From Streptomyces sp. DSM 15324 (GTDB lineage Bacteria > Actinomycetota > Actinomycetes > Streptomycetales > Streptomycetaceae): DNA of 64,000 nucleotides. The stretch spans positions 62,001 to 126,000 of the forward strand of contig NZ_KQ949028.1 of NCBI RefSeq assembly GCF_001514285.1, written 5' to 3'. The notes under the pieces are model-generated. The model had not been told where the DNA came from, did no database searches, and saw nothing but the letters and a program-made list of their open reading frames with translations. This document shows positions 42,097 through 52,889 of the stretch, in pieces (the first letter of the stretch is position 1; the number at the start of each line of letters is the position of its first letter). Made by a program: the position numbers and the translations under genes.

Positions 42097-42838
42097 CGTG
42101 TGCCTCCTCGCGGTCGTGCGGCGGCGCGGCGCTGGTGGCCCTGCCGTCTGTCAGCGTGATCACCCGGTCCGCGACCCGGACCGCCTCCGCGCTGTGCGTG
42201 ACGAGCAGCACCGCGCAGCCCTGCGTGGCCCGCTCCTGCAGCAGTGAAAGCACCAACTGCTCGGTCTCGCCGTCCAGTTCACCGGTCGGCTCGTCGGCAA
42301 GCAGGACGGCGGGCGCGTTGGCCAGGGCGACGGCGAGCCCTGCCCGCGCCAGCTCGCCGCCGGACAGCTGCCGGGGCAGGGCACGTGTCCGCCCGGCCAG
42401 CCCCACCTGCGCCAGCAGGGTCTCGGCCGGGACGGGGGCCCTGCGGCCCTGCGCCCGTTGCGGCAGGCGGACGTTGTCGCGCACATTCAGGTGGGGCAGC
42501 AGGTTGCGGGTCTGCAGCAGGACGCCGATGTGCCGGGCGCGCAGCCGGGCCCGTTCGGTCTCCGGCCGATGGCTGATCCGTACGCCGCTCACGCGGACCT
42601 CGCCGCCTGAGGGTTCGTCGAGTCCGGCCAGGCATGCCAGCAGAGTCGACTTTCCGGCCCCGGACGGTCCCACGACCGCGACGGTCTCACCACGTCGCAC
42701 CGTCAGCGACACCCCGCGCAGCGCGAGCGTCTCTTCCTCGCCGGCCCGGTAGAAGCGGTACAGCTCTCGGGCTGTCAGTACATCGTCGGCGGAGCCGCGG
42801 GAGTCGTACGAGTCGACTGGCATCGGGCTCACCGCCAC
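42083..42838 (-). CDS. ABC ATPase 1 of module A
   Basis: 251 residues, MacB/LolD type. Walker A GPSGAGKST, signature QLSGGELARAGLAVAL, Walker B VLLADEPTGELD and H-loop VTHSAEAVR. LSGGELAR departs from the usual LSGGQQQR. The GTG at 42838 lies within the end of the lipoprotein gene, so translation is coupled. It probably pairs with the next ATPase. Confidence 0.89.
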   Translation of the reverse strand: MAVSPMPVDSYDSRGSADDVLTARELYRFYRAGEEETLALRGVSLTVRRGETVAVVGPSGAGKSTLLACLAGLDEPSGGEVRVSGVRISHRPETERARLRARHIGVLLQTRNLLPHLNVRDNVRLPQRAQGRRAPVPAETLLAQVGLAGRTRALPRQLSGGELARAGLAVALANAPAVLLADEPTGELDGETEQLVLSLLQERATQGCAVLLVTHSAEAVRVADRVITLTDGRATSAAPPHDREEAHDVVG

Positions 42839-43509
42839 GCGAAGGAGTCGCTGACGATGCGCCAGGGGTCGACGTTGTCTGCCTTGACCGGGCCGGACAG
42901 GGTCAGGTCGACCTCGTGTCCCGCGCGATAGAAGGCATACCGTTCGAACGCGTCCCGCACCACCTTGCCGGTCACCGGGTCCTTCGCCGAGTCGCCCTGG
43001 TAGGTCAGCAGGACCACACGGCCGGAGTGCCGCGTCACCTCCGACACCTTGGGAGCGGCGAACTTCGGTACCTGGGAGCGCAGTTGCGGTATCACCTTGC
43101 TGGTGACCGAGCCGGTCGTCGGCGCGGCGGCAGCGGAAACCGCCGTGATCTTCACAGTGTTGAGCTTGTCCGTGAACACGGTGGTGCCGCCCTGGCCGGT
43201 GCGGGCCCAGCCCTCGGGCACCTTGACCGTGAAGCCGGTGAAGGCACCGCCGCTCGGCTGGTAGGCGACGAACGCCTGGTTGTCGGGGATGTCACCGGGA
43301 GGGTTGGACTCGGTGGGCGCCGCGTTGTTCTGCCCGCCGCTGCCACCTCCGCCTCCGGAGGAGGAACCGGCCGTGGGAGCGGCCGGGGACGTCGTCGAAC
43401 CGGAGCCCGAACCCGAGCCCGAGCCTGAACCCGTCCCGGAACAGCCCACGGTCACCGCTGCCACCAAGGCCAGTCCGACGACCGCGTACGTCCGTGTGCG
43501 TGCTGCCAT
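42829..43509 (-). CDS. Secreted lipoprotein of module A with Gly-Ser linker
   Basis: 226 residues. The signal TYAVVGLALVAAVTVG ends in a lipobox Cys (VGCSG), followed by a (GS)n and Gly-rich linker, as in cell-surface lipoproteins. The soluble domain (FTGFTVKVPEGWARTGQGGT onward) is a beta-rich fold that I cannot name with certainty. The ATG at 43509 has GGAGG 9 bases upstream. It heads the module A operon, overlapping the ATPase gene, and could be a substrate-capturing or sensor component. Divergent from the kinase gene. Confidence 0.82.
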   Translation of the reverse strand: MAARTRTYAVVGLALVAAVTVGCSGTGSGSGSGSGSGSTTSPAAPTAGSSSGGGGGSGGQNNAAPTESNPPGDIPDNQAFVAYQPSGGAFTGFTVKVPEGWARTGQGGTTVFTDKLNTVKITAVSAAAAPTTGSVTSKVIPQLRSQVPKFAAPKVSEVTRHSGRVVLLTYQGDSAKDPVTGKVVRDAFERYAFYRAGHEVDLTLSGPVKADNVDPWRIVSDSFAWR

Positions 43510-43664
43510 GACCACTGCCCTCCAGAGGAGTCCTCGGACCGGACGATCCACAGCACCGACGCTAGGGAGAGGCCGGTTAACGCCCTGCTCGCCGTGGGTT
43601 AGAGGACGGCAAAACCGTGTGGCGCAGCACGTCCGCCCTGGTGAACGGCCCGCATGATGGGGTC

Positions 43665-44981
43665 ATGAGACAGCGTGTGGTGCGAGTCGCCCTGACCGCC
43701 GCTCTGGTCGCCGTCGTCCTCCTCGCCGTCCCGCTCGCCCTGGCCATCAGGTCGTCCCTGTACGCCGACCAGCGCGACACCCTGGAGCGGTCCGCCCTGG
43801 CCGCGGCCGTACGTGTGAGCCCGGACTACGCAGCCGGCGACCCGGCGGAACTGCCGAGGCCCCCGGCAGGCGGCCACCTCGGTCTGTACGACCCGCAGTC
43901 GCGGTTGCGGGCGGGCAGCGGCCCCCGTTCGGGCGACGCACCGGTCCGTCGAGCCCTGGGCGGTGAGGCCGTACGGGGCCACTCGGGTGGCGACCTGGTG
44001 GTCACCGTGCCCGTCTCCCACGCCGAGCAGGTGATCGGCGTCGTGCGGGTCTCGTCCCCCGCAGCCTCCGTGCGCGACCGCGTCCTCGTCGCGTGGGCGG
44101 TGCTGCTGGGGGTGGCGGCTCTGGCGCTGGCCGTCGCGGTGGTCGTGGCCCGCCGTCAGGCACGGGCCCTGGCAGCCCCGTTGGAGGATCTGTCCCGCCA
44201 CTGCCGGGCCGTGACCGAGGGCGACCTGAACGCCCGTGCCGCCCCCAGCAGCATCGGCGAGATCGACCAGGTCGCCCGCACCCACAACGAGATGCTGCAC
44301 AGCCTCTCCGAACTCCTCCGTCACGAACGCGACTTCACCGCCAACGCCTCCCACCAGCTGCGCACCCCCCTCACTGGTCTGCAACTCGCCCTGGAGGCGG
44401 GCCTCGCCCAGGACGACGACGCCGGGCTGCGACCCGTCCTGACCGAAGCACTGGCCACCACCCACCGACTGCACCACACGGTGGAGGAGGTGCTGCGCCT
44501 GTCGGGTGCCAGCAAGGTGTCCCCCTCCGCCGCCGGGAAAATCGCGGTGGGGCAACTGCTGCGGGACGCCGAGGCACGCTGGCACGGCCTGTTCGCCAGG
44601 GACGGCAGACGCCTGGAGTGCGCCGCACGGGACACACCGACCGATGTCCTGGTCCCAGGCGCGCCCGTGTCGGAGGTGCTCGGCATCCTGCTGGACAACG
44701 CCCGCGTGCATGGGCGCGGCACCGTCCGGGTCACCGTGCGGGACCTGGAGGACGCCCTCGCCATCGACGTCAGCGACGAGGGTGCCGTGGCGGGCGAGCC
44801 GGCCCGGCTGTTCGACCGGGGGCACACCGGGGGCGGACCGGGAGCGGGTATCGGCCTGGCTCTCGCCCGGGACCTGGCCGTCTCGCTCGGCGGCAGGATC
44901 TCCCTGGCCAGTGCTCGCCCTGCCACCTTCACCTTGCTCATTCCCGTCGACCGGGACGAGGCACAAGAGTCGTCTGGATGA
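43665..44981 (+). CDS. Sensor histidine kinase of module A
   Basis: 438 residues. TM1 near residues 8-29, TM2 about 135-160, then a HAMP region. H-box NASHQLRTPLTGL, N-box VLGILLDNARVHG and G2 GGGPGAGIGLALA are present. The G1 box reads VSDEGAVAG where D-x-G-x-G is expected, so nucleotide binding may be altered. The ATG at 43665 is used, just after GGGG. It is divergent from the lipoprotein gene and most likely pairs with the regulator at 37983, the only unpaired one nearby. Confidence 0.86.
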   Translation: MRQRVVRVALTAALVAVVLLAVPLALAIRSSLYADQRDTLERSALAAAVRVSPDYAAGDPAELPRPPAGGHLGLYDPQSRLRAGSGPRSGDAPVRRALGGEAVRGHSGGDLVVTVPVSHAEQVIGVVRVSSPAASVRDRVLVAWAVLLGVAALALAVAVVVARRQARALAAPLEDLSRHCRAVTEGDLNARAAPSSIGEIDQVARTHNEMLHSLSELLRHERDFTANASHQLRTPLTGLQLALEAGLAQDDDAGLRPVLTEALATTHRLHHTVEEVLRLSGASKVSPSAAGKIAVGQLLRDAEARWHGLFARDGRRLECAARDTPTDVLVPGAPVSEVLGILLDNARVHGRGTVRVTVRDLEDALAIDVSDEGAVAGEPARLFDRGHTGGGPGAGIGLALARDLAVSLGGRISLASARPATFTLLIPVDRDEAQESSG

Positions 44982-45203
44982 GAGGACCGTCCTGCGCCGC
45001 CCTCCCGGTCGTGGCTCTCTCACGGACCGGGCTGCTCGACAGGTCTGTGGCCTTCCGTCGGTCTTGAAGAAAAGCAGACCTGCTTGATGAAGACGCGACC
45101 GCTTCTTCCGTGGGCGTTCACACACGCGCCGTTTCCGGTACGCAAGACGCGACTCTGATGGGCCCGCCTCGCAAATCGCCCCAAAGAGCCGGGAGATGCA
45201 CAC

Positions 45204-46853
45204 ATGTCCAGAAGTCATGTCAGACTCGCAGCCGTTTTCGCTGCTGCCGGAGTCCTGACCGGCGTGACTGCCATCCAGCCCTCGGCGTTCGCCGCCTCCC
45301 ACCACCAGGCCCCTGCCAAGCACGTCCTGCTGATCTCGGTCGACGGACTGCACCAGTCGGACCTGGCCTGGTACGTCTCCCGGCACCCGAACTCGGCACT
45401 GGCGCGGCTGGTCGGCGGCGGCGTGGAGTACACCCACGCCAGGACCACCACGCCGTCCGACTCCTTCCCCGGCATGGTCGCCCAGGCGACCGGTGGCGGC
45501 CCCGGCACCACCGGCGTCTACTACGACGACACCTACAACGCGGCGCTCCTGCCCGCCGGGACCACCAGCTGCAAGGCCGTCAAGCCCGGTGTCGAGGTGG
45601 ACCTCACGGAGGACCTGGACAAGAACCAGGCATCCATCGACGCCGGTCAGGGCCTCACCGGCCTGCCGGACAGCATCCTGTCGATGACGGGCAACCCGGC
45701 GAGCCTGATCAACGCCTCCAAGCTGCCGGTCGACCCCAAGACCTGCAAACCGGTCTACCCGCACTCCTACCTCAAGGTGAACACCATCTTCGAGGTGGCC
45801 CGCAGCGCAGGCCTGCGCACCGCGTGGTCGGACAAGCACGCGGCGTACGAAATCCTCAACGGGCCCTCGGGCACCGGCGTCCAGGACCTGTTCACGCCCG
45901 AGATCAACAGCGACGCCCTGGGCTACCCGGCCGGCGACGACTGGACCAAGGACAACCAGGCCACCGAGCAGTACGACGGCTACAAGGTGAAGGCCGTCCT
46001 CAACGAGATCGACGGCTACGACCACAGCCGTACCCACAAGGTCGGCACCCCGGCGATCTTCGGCCTCAACTTCCAGTCGGTCTCCACCGCGCAGAAGCTG
46101 CCCGCCTCCGACGGCCTCAAGGGTGGCTACACCGCCAAGAACATGCCCGGACCGCTGCTGACGAAGAACCTGGACTTCGTCAACGCGCAGATCGGCGCCC
46201 TGACTTCTGAGATCGCCAAGCGGCATCTGGCCGACAGCACCACGGTCATCCTGTCCGCCAAGCACGGCCAGTCGCCCACCGACCCCACCGCGCTCACCCG
46301 GATCGACGACGGCCCGCTGCTGGACGGCCTCAACGCCGCCTGGAAGAAACTCCATCCCGCCGCCGGCGATCTGGTCGCGCACTCCGTGGACGACGACGCG
46401 ATGCTGCTCTGGCTGACCGACCGCTCGCAAGCCGCCACCGAGTTCGCCAAGAGGTACCTGCTGGCGCAGAGCGGCACCGGCACCGACATCAACGCCGCGC
46501 CCAGGACCTTCACCCGCAGCGGGCTCAGCAAGGTCTACGCAGGGAAGGCCGCGGCCCACTACTTCCACGTCGAAGCCGGCGACACCCGTGTCCCGGACAT
46601 CTTCGGCCTCGCGCAGTACGGCGTCGTCTACACCGGCGGCACCAAGAAGATCGCCGAGCACGGCGGCGCCCACGCTGACGACCTCGACGTTCCGCTGGTG
46701 GTGTCGGGCGCCTCGGTTCCGGACGGCGTGCGCGACTCCACGAGCGTGCAGACCAAGCAGATCGCACCGACGATCCTGAGCCTGCTCGGTCTGAACCCCC
46801 GCTCTCTGCAGGCTGTGCGCGAGGAGCACACCACGGTGCTGCCGGTCCGCTGA
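45204..46853 (+). CDS. Secreted alkaline-phosphatase-superfamily (nucleotide pyrophosphatase/phosphodiesterase) protein
   Basis: 549 residues with a Sec signal peptide (RLAAVFAAAGVLTGVTAIQP, cleavage near AFA-ASHH). The catalytic core begins VLLISVDGLHQSDL (metal Asp), with the nucleophile region TTPSDSFPGM (Thr or Ser) and a late metal-binding HGGAHADD, as in type I phosphodiesterases/NPPs. It also has ILSAKHGQSP (metal His). Substrate unknown. It lies alone between the two ABC modules. A perfect 15-bp terminator follows at 46859. One PHO-box-like half-site lies upstream but is not convincing. Confidence 0.83.
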   Translation: MSRSHVRLAAVFAAAGVLTGVTAIQPSAFAASHHQAPAKHVLLISVDGLHQSDLAWYVSRHPNSALARLVGGGVEYTHARTTTPSDSFPGMVAQATGGGPGTTGVYYDDTYNAALLPAGTTSCKAVKPGVEVDLTEDLDKNQASIDAGQGLTGLPDSILSMTGNPASLINASKLPVDPKTCKPVYPHSYLKVNTIFEVARSAGLRTAWSDKHAAYEILNGPSGTGVQDLFTPEINSDALGYPAGDDWTKDNQATEQYDGYKVKAVLNEIDGYDHSRTHKVGTPAIFGLNFQSVSTAQKLPASDGLKGGYTAKNMPGPLLTKNLDFVNAQIGALTSEIAKRHLADSTTVILSAKHGQSPTDPTALTRIDDGPLLDGLNAAWKKLHPAAGDLVAHSVDDDAMLLWLTDRSQAATEFAKRYLLAQSGTGTDINAAPRTFTRSGLSKVYAGKAAAHYFHVEAGDTRVPDIFGLAQYGVVYTGGTKKIAEHGGAHADDLDVPLVVSGASVPDGVRDSTSVQTKQIAPTILSLLGLNPRSLQAVREEHTTVLPVR

Positions 46854-46858
46854 CCGGT

Positions 46859-46895
46859 CCGGTGCGCCCCGCCTGACGCGGGCGGGGCGCACCGG
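46859..46895 (+). terminator. Terminator after the phosphodiesterase-like gene
   Basis: CCGGTGCGCCCCGCC (46859-46873) pairs perfectly with GGCGGGGCGCACCGG (46881-46895), loop of 7. The following ~220 bases up to 47118 show no gene. Confidence 0.85.
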
Positions 46896-47117
46896 CCGCT
46901 TCCATCGCGGTCGGGATCGCGGAACTTCGCAACCGTGACGGCACGGAGTTGTTGCTGGACACGGCTGCGGTGCCGGCGTCGACGGACGGGCTACCAGCAG
47001 GACGTCCACCGTCGATCGGCGGCGGCGCGCGGCTGCTCCGACTGGCTGGGGCGTGGCCTGCTCGCGACGTCAAGACACCGGCCCGGCGTTGTGCGGCCTC
47101 CCTGTCGAAGCGTGTGC

Positions 47118-49783
47118 TCACGGCTCCCGCAGCAGTGCCGTGACCTCGATGCGGCCGATGCGGCGCAGCGCCAAGCCCAGTGCGAGTGCGGAGAGGGTCA
47201 CGACCAGGCCGGCCAGCAGGGCGAGGGCATCGACGGGGACGGTGACCAGGGGCGGAGGAAGGGCGAAGAACAGGCCCAGGACGCGGATGGAGAGCACGCC
47301 GACGCCAAGGCCCAGGGGTATGCCGATCAGCAGGCTGCCGACCACGGCGACGGTGCCCTCGACGACGGGGCCGGTCAGGGCCTGTCCGGTATCTGCGCCG
47401 ACCGTGCGCAGGACGGCGAACTCCCTTCTGCGTTCGAGGATCAGGAAGGCGCCGAGCAGCCCGACCCCCAGCGCGGCGACCGCGCCGGACGAGACGGCCT
47501 CGATACGGCTCAGACCGTCGAGGTTGAGCGCGGTCAGCCCGCGCTGCTGCTGCCGGACGCGTTCGGTGAGCGTGGAGACGGTGTAGCCCGCGGGTTTGCC
47601 CTCCCGCCGCATCCGGTCGGCGACCGCGCCGGGGCTGACTCCCGGGGCCACGCCCGCGAGATAGAAGTCCGGTGGAGGCACCGGCGCGGGGACTTCGGAG
47701 ACGCTCATGACCATCTCGGAGAGGGGGTCGGTGGGCGGGAAGGCGCGGTAGACGCCGATCACATGCAGGTCGAGTTTCTGGGACAGGTCGAGGTCGTCCG
47801 GGAAGACGGTGACGGGGATGGTGTCGCCGGGGGCCACGCCGAAGTCCTGGGCGATCTCCTGGGAGACCAGTACGCCGTTCGCCCGGTGGGCCAGGGAGTC
47901 GAGCCCTACGCCCCGGGTGATCTGCGGCGCGGTGACGGCCGCCGAGCGGTACGAGGCGGGATCCACGGCCATGATCGTCTTACGGTCGCTGCCCGCGCGG
48001 GCCGGAACGGCGCGGATCGGTGTCATCGCCCGTACTCCAGGCCCTCCGTCGGGCGGCGGCTGTGTCACCTCGGTGGCGGGTGTGAACCGTAGATCGGCGC
48101 CGAACGATGCCTGGGCGTCCTGGTGAGCGGCAGTGCGGTAGGTGGCTGCGAAGGTCGCTGTCTGCGCGGCGAACGCCACCGCGAGTACTCCGAGGGTCAA
48201 CGCCACGGCCGTACGGGACGGTCGGCGGCCCAGCCAGCGCAGCATGGTCCCCGGCCAGGTGGTCAGCGGCCGGGGCCGATCGGGCCTGCTCCAACGGGCG
48301 AGCAGCGCCAGCAGACCGCGTACGGCGAGCAGGGCCGTGCCGAGCCAGAGCAGCAGCGGTGCGAGCAGTACGTAGAAGGTCAGGGCCAGGGCCGGTCCCT
48401 GAACCGGGACCGGCTTCAGCCCGCCCGAGGCGAAGTTGCCGACGAGGATGCCCAGCCCGACGGCGAGAGCTACGGCGTCCAGATGGGCGCGGCGCCACAG
48501 CGGGGGCCGTGGCGGCGGCAGCAGGCGCCGGTCGACGACGAGCGCGGCCTTGCGTCCGGCCCGGACGAGCGGGATGAGGCGGGCGGCGGTCACCGAGGTG
48601 CCAACGAGGGCCGACAGTACGACGGCAACGGTCAGCGAGCCCGCCGGGATGTCGCGCCACGCGGGGTGTCCGACGACGCCGGACACCGCGGCGCCCGCTG
48701 CCACGAGACCGATGACAGTCCCGGCGGAACCGGCGAGCGTCCCCTGCTCGACGGCCAGCCGTACGAGGTGGGAGTCGGACGCGCCCCGCAGGCGCAGCAG
48801 TGCGTCCTCCCTGCGGTGGGCCTCGGCCAGTGCGGAGGCGGCGGCCAGGCCCAGGGCTGCCGACACCAGCACTCCGGGGATGCCGAGGAGGAAGAAGAGG
48901 GACCTGGCGTTGGTGGCGTCGGTGCCCGCTTCGAGGAGTGGTTCGGCCACGTTGTCGGCGACGAGGACGTCACCGGGTGCGCGGCGCTCGAGCGTCCGGC
49001 GCAGGGTGCCCGACCACCGCTCGGCGGCGGACGGGTCGGCGGGGTAGGTGCCGTGGTCGACGGCGACATGCGATTCCAGGCTCACCGGCGGCAGTTCGGA
49101 CAGCCCCGGGTTGGTGATGGAGGTGGAGGGCCCCAGCGCGTGGCGGACGGCGGGCAGGACAGTCCGCCGGAAGGTTGCGTAGTCCATGACGATCGCCCGT
49201 GGCACCTCGGCGATGTCGCCCTGGACGTCTCCGGCGGGGATGGCGTACCAGGTCGTGGCATCCCGCAGGTCGGCCCGGCCCGCGACCGGCACGGACAGCC
49301 CGAGCGGCTTGTAGTCGCCGCGCAGGTCGACGGTGACCCGCCGCGCCCCGGAGAAGCCGGGTGAAGCAGCCACGGCGTCGTTGAGCAGCACCCCGGCCCG
49401 CAGGTCGCCGTACGCGTGCACCCACGGATGGTGCGCCAGGTATGCCGGGTCGACGGCGAACAGCCGCGCGCTCACCCGGGCCTGCGAGCCCGGCGCGGAC
49501 ACCACGACGTCGGCGGAGGCGAAGACGTCGGCCTGTTTCACCCCGTGCACGGTTTGCAGCTGCTGCCCGAGCCGTACGGGGTCGCTGTCCAGGGTCGTGG
49601 CGAGGGCGCGCATCTCCACCTGGATCGGCTGAAGGGCGACCCTCGTCATGGCGCGGGAGGCGTCGTCGACGTACAGGAGAGTCGCGGCCAGCGTGGCCAC
49701 GGGGAGCGCGACGGCCAGTGCTGCCAGCAGCAGTCGCAGCGGCGCGCGGCGCGCGATCTGCAGGACGAGCCAGAACATGCCGC

Positions 49784-49787
<4 letters not shown>
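47118..49787 (-). CDS. FtsX-family ABC permease of module B (889 residues)
   Basis: About ten helices in two FtsX units with extracytoplasmic domains, like the module A permease. The first unit contains FFLLGIPGVLVSAALGLAAA followed by EDALLRLRG; the second includes ILERRREFAVLRTVGADTG and ends RIGRIEVTALLREP. The ATG at 49787 has GGAG upstream and overlaps the ATPase gene by four bases. It is a paralogue of the gene at 38786 with the same length and position in its operon, though clearly diverged. Its role is probably export or envelope signalling driven by the two ATPases. Confidence 0.88.
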
Positions 49788-50540
<753 letters not shown>

Positions 50541-50560
<20 letters not shown>

Positions 50561-51221
50561 CGCGCATCCTCAGACGTAGGTCCGCCCGTTCCGTGACGGA
50601 CGGATTGTGGGTGACCGTCAGAATCGCCGCGCCCTCGTCGTCCCGTACGCGAGCCAGGATGTCGAGGACACCGGTGGCGGTCCGCGCGTCCAGCTCGCCG
50701 GTGATCTCGTCGGCGAGCAGCACGGTGGGCCGGGCCGCGAGGGCGACAGCGATCGCCACCCGCTGCGCCTCGCCGCCCGAGAGCTGCCCCACCGGCTGTC
50801 GCGCGCGGTCGGACAGGCCCAGGCTGTCGAGCAGCTCGCGTACGCGACTGCGGATGTGAGGCGCAGGCCGCCCGTCCAGGCGCAGCGGGAGGGCGATGTT
50901 GTCCCCCACATCGAGCAGCGGATGGAGATTGTCGCGCTGCAGCACCATGCCGATGCGGCGTCGGCGTCGCTGGGCGCGTTCCGCGGGCGGCAGGCGGGTG
51001 ATGTCCTCGCCATCGATGACGACGCGGCCACCGCTCGGTTCGAGCAGGCCGCCCAGGACATGGACCAGGGTGCTCTTGCCGCTGCCGGACGGGCCCATCA
51101 GGCTGGTCCAGGTGCCCTCGGGCAGAGCGATTTCCGCTCCCCGCAGGGCGACGGTCTCCAGGTCGCGCTCGCGGTAGATGACGTAGAGCCCGTCGGCTTC
51201 GACGGCCGCCGCGGTGGACAT
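50541..51221 (-). CDS. ABC ATPase 1 of module B
   Basis: 226 residues. Walker A GPSGSGKST, signature QLSGGEAQRVAIAVAL, Walker B VLLADEITGELD and H-loop VTHNPSVTER. The Walker B DEITGELD variant resembles DEPTGELD of module A's first ATPase, suggesting the two first ATPases are orthologous positions. It begins one base inside the lipoprotein stop. Confidence 0.9.
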
Positions 51222-52015
51222 CAGCCGCGCCTCTCGACGAGTGCGATGTGTTCGTGGTGGCCGCTGCGGACCCGGTCGGCCAGGACCAGTCCGACGCCCG
51301 GTGCGTACGACTTGTGGTCGGCCTTGTCGGGGTTGAGCGGGTCGGTGTCGTTCGTCACGACGACGTTTGTGAACCGCCCCACCGGCACCTTGACCGTGGC
51401 CGTCGTACGCAGCACCTTCGCCATGTCCTCGGCCTCGCCGGGCCGGTACTCCTGGCGGTAGCTGTCACCGGGCCTGGGGTGCGCCTTCATGACGACGCCC
51501 GGCTGAGCGGTGTCCACGCCGGCCTCCCACGAGCCCTTGGTGCTGGTGAGGTTGCCGTTGGTGTACTCGCCGGTGGCCTCGCCGAAGTACCAGACATCGC
51601 CGGCGGCGGACTGCGCGTACCAGTCGGTGGTCTTCTCCACCAGGGCCCCGTTGCTCGTCACGGTGTCCCGGACGACCGTGCAGCGCACGCCCATGATGAC
51701 GCGCGTCTCCTTGGTGATGACCACCTCGTCGCGCTGGGGACGTCCGTCGCGGGTCCCCTCGTACACCAGCGTGGTGCCGACCGGGAGCGAGAAGTACCGG
51801 TTGGTGACGCGGTTGCTGAACTTGGCCGGATCGATCACGGGGTGGTACGCCCGGTCACGCGGTGCGGTCGATGACGGAGCGGAGGGGGCCGGAGCGGGGC
51901 TGGACGAGGTGCCCGAGCCGCCGGATGGGCCGGCACCGGAACTGCAGGCACCGACGGCGATACCGGAGCCGATCAGGACGCCGATCATGGTCAGCAGGGT
52001 GGGTTTGCGGGTCAT
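51221..52015 (-). CDS. Secreted lipoprotein of module B
   Basis: 264 residues. Signal MTRKPTLLTMIGVLIGSGIA followed by a lipobox (VGACSSG) and a Ser/Pro/Ala linker. The soluble domain starts FSNRVTNRYFSLPVGTTLVY and contains VRCTVVRDTV and WYAQSAAGDVWYFGEATGEY, a beta-rich unit also found in other actinobacterial secreted proteins of unknown function. It does not look homologous to the module A lipoprotein, although it occupies the same place. First gene of the module B operon, divergent from the regulator. Confidence 0.82.
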   Translation of the reverse strand: MTRKPTLLTMIGVLIGSGIAVGACSSGAGPSGGSGTSSSPAPAPSAPSSTAPRDRAYHPVIDPAKFSNRVTNRYFSLPVGTTLVYEGTRDGRPQRDEVVITKETRVIMGVRCTVVRDTVTSNGALVEKTTDWYAQSAAGDVWYFGEATGEYTNGNLTSTKGSWEAGVDTAQPGVVMKAHPRPGDSYRQEYRPGEAEDMAKVLRTTATVKVPVGRFTNVVVTNDTDPLNPDKADHKSYAPGVGLVLADRVRSGHHEHIALVERRG

Positions 52016-52173
52016 GGCTCCTCCCCAGGGCCTGGTGAACCCACAGCGTGTGCGGCCCCGGGTAAGCGCCCATTAAGAGAGAGCCCGTTCGGGAGGTGAC
52101 GGCCGTCTCTTGCCGCTCTCTTACTGGGGCGAGGTAAAGTCAATGCAAAGTGGTAGTCAGGGGAGGTGTCGTC

Positions 52174-52869
52174 ATGACAGCTCGCCAGTCGGCCCGGGTT
52201 CTTGTCGTGGAGGACGAGACCGCGCTCGCCGAGGCTCTGGCCGAGGGCCTGCACCAGGACGGTTTCGCCGTGGAGACGGTGGAGGACGGCCTGCTCGCCT
52301 GGGACCGGCTGCTGCACCGTACCTATGATCTGATCCTCCTCGACCTGATGTTGCCGGGGCTGGGCGGCCTGCCGCTGTGCGCCCGGCTGCGTGACACGGG
52401 CGTGGCGACCCCCGTCCTGGTGCTGACCGCCCGCAGCGCCGAACCCGACCAGCTCCGCGCCTTCGACACGGGCGCCGACGACTTCCTGGCCAAGCCCTTC
52501 TCCTACCAGGTGCTGCTCGCCAGGGTGCGGGCGCTGATCCGCCGTACGACGAAGGCCGACGCCCGGATCCTCACAGCCGGTGACCTCGTACTCGACCGGG
52601 GCGCCCGCAGTTGCCGCCGTGACGGGACCGAAATCGAGCTGACCCCCCGGGAGTTCGCCCTTCTGGAATTGCTCATGGCTCGGGCCGGGCAGGTTGTCAC
52701 CCGGCGATCGGCCCTGGACGAGGTGTGGGACTTCGCGCTGGAGGAGGAGTCGAAGGTGCTCGATGTCTACATCGGCTACCTGCGGCGGAAGGTCGACCTG
52801 CCGTTCTCTCGGCACGCGGTGCAGACCGTGCGCGGTGTCGGCTACCGGCTCGATGCCGGCGGCGGATAG
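52174..52869 (+). CDS. OmpR/PhoB-type response regulator of module B
   Basis: 231 residues. The ATG at 52174 has GGGGAGG 7 bases upstream and is preferred to the earlier GTG at 52150. Receiver: VVEDETALAEAL, phospho-acceptor in ILLDLMLPGLGG, Lys in LAKPFS. Winged helix: LTPREFALLELLMARAGQVV and VYIGYLRRKVDLPF. It is divergent from the module B lipoprotein operon and leads the kinase gene by about 20 bases, the usual arrangement for local control. Confidence 0.92.
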   Translation: MTARQSARVLVVEDETALAEALAEGLHQDGFAVETVEDGLLAWDRLLHRTYDLILLDLMLPGLGGLPLCARLRDTGVATPVLVLTARSAEPDQLRAFDTGADDFLAKPFSYQVLLARVRALIRRTTKADARILTAGDLVLDRGARSCRRDGTEIELTPREFALLELLMARAGQVVTRRSALDEVWDFALEEESKVLDVYIGYLRRKVDLPFSRHAVQTVRGVGYRLDAGGG

Positions 52870-52889
52870 GGCCGGGGGAGTTGTCCGTC

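Noticed and set aside
43380..43450. Tandem Gly-Ser codon repeat in the module A lipoprotein as a DNA repeat element
   Set aside because: It is a normal flexible linker after a lipobox, inside an intact coding frame.
45090..45180. PHO box upstream of the phosphodiesterase-like gene
   Set aside because: One 11-base unit (GTTCACACACG) fits, but the neighbouring unit does not, so no proper direct repeat exists.
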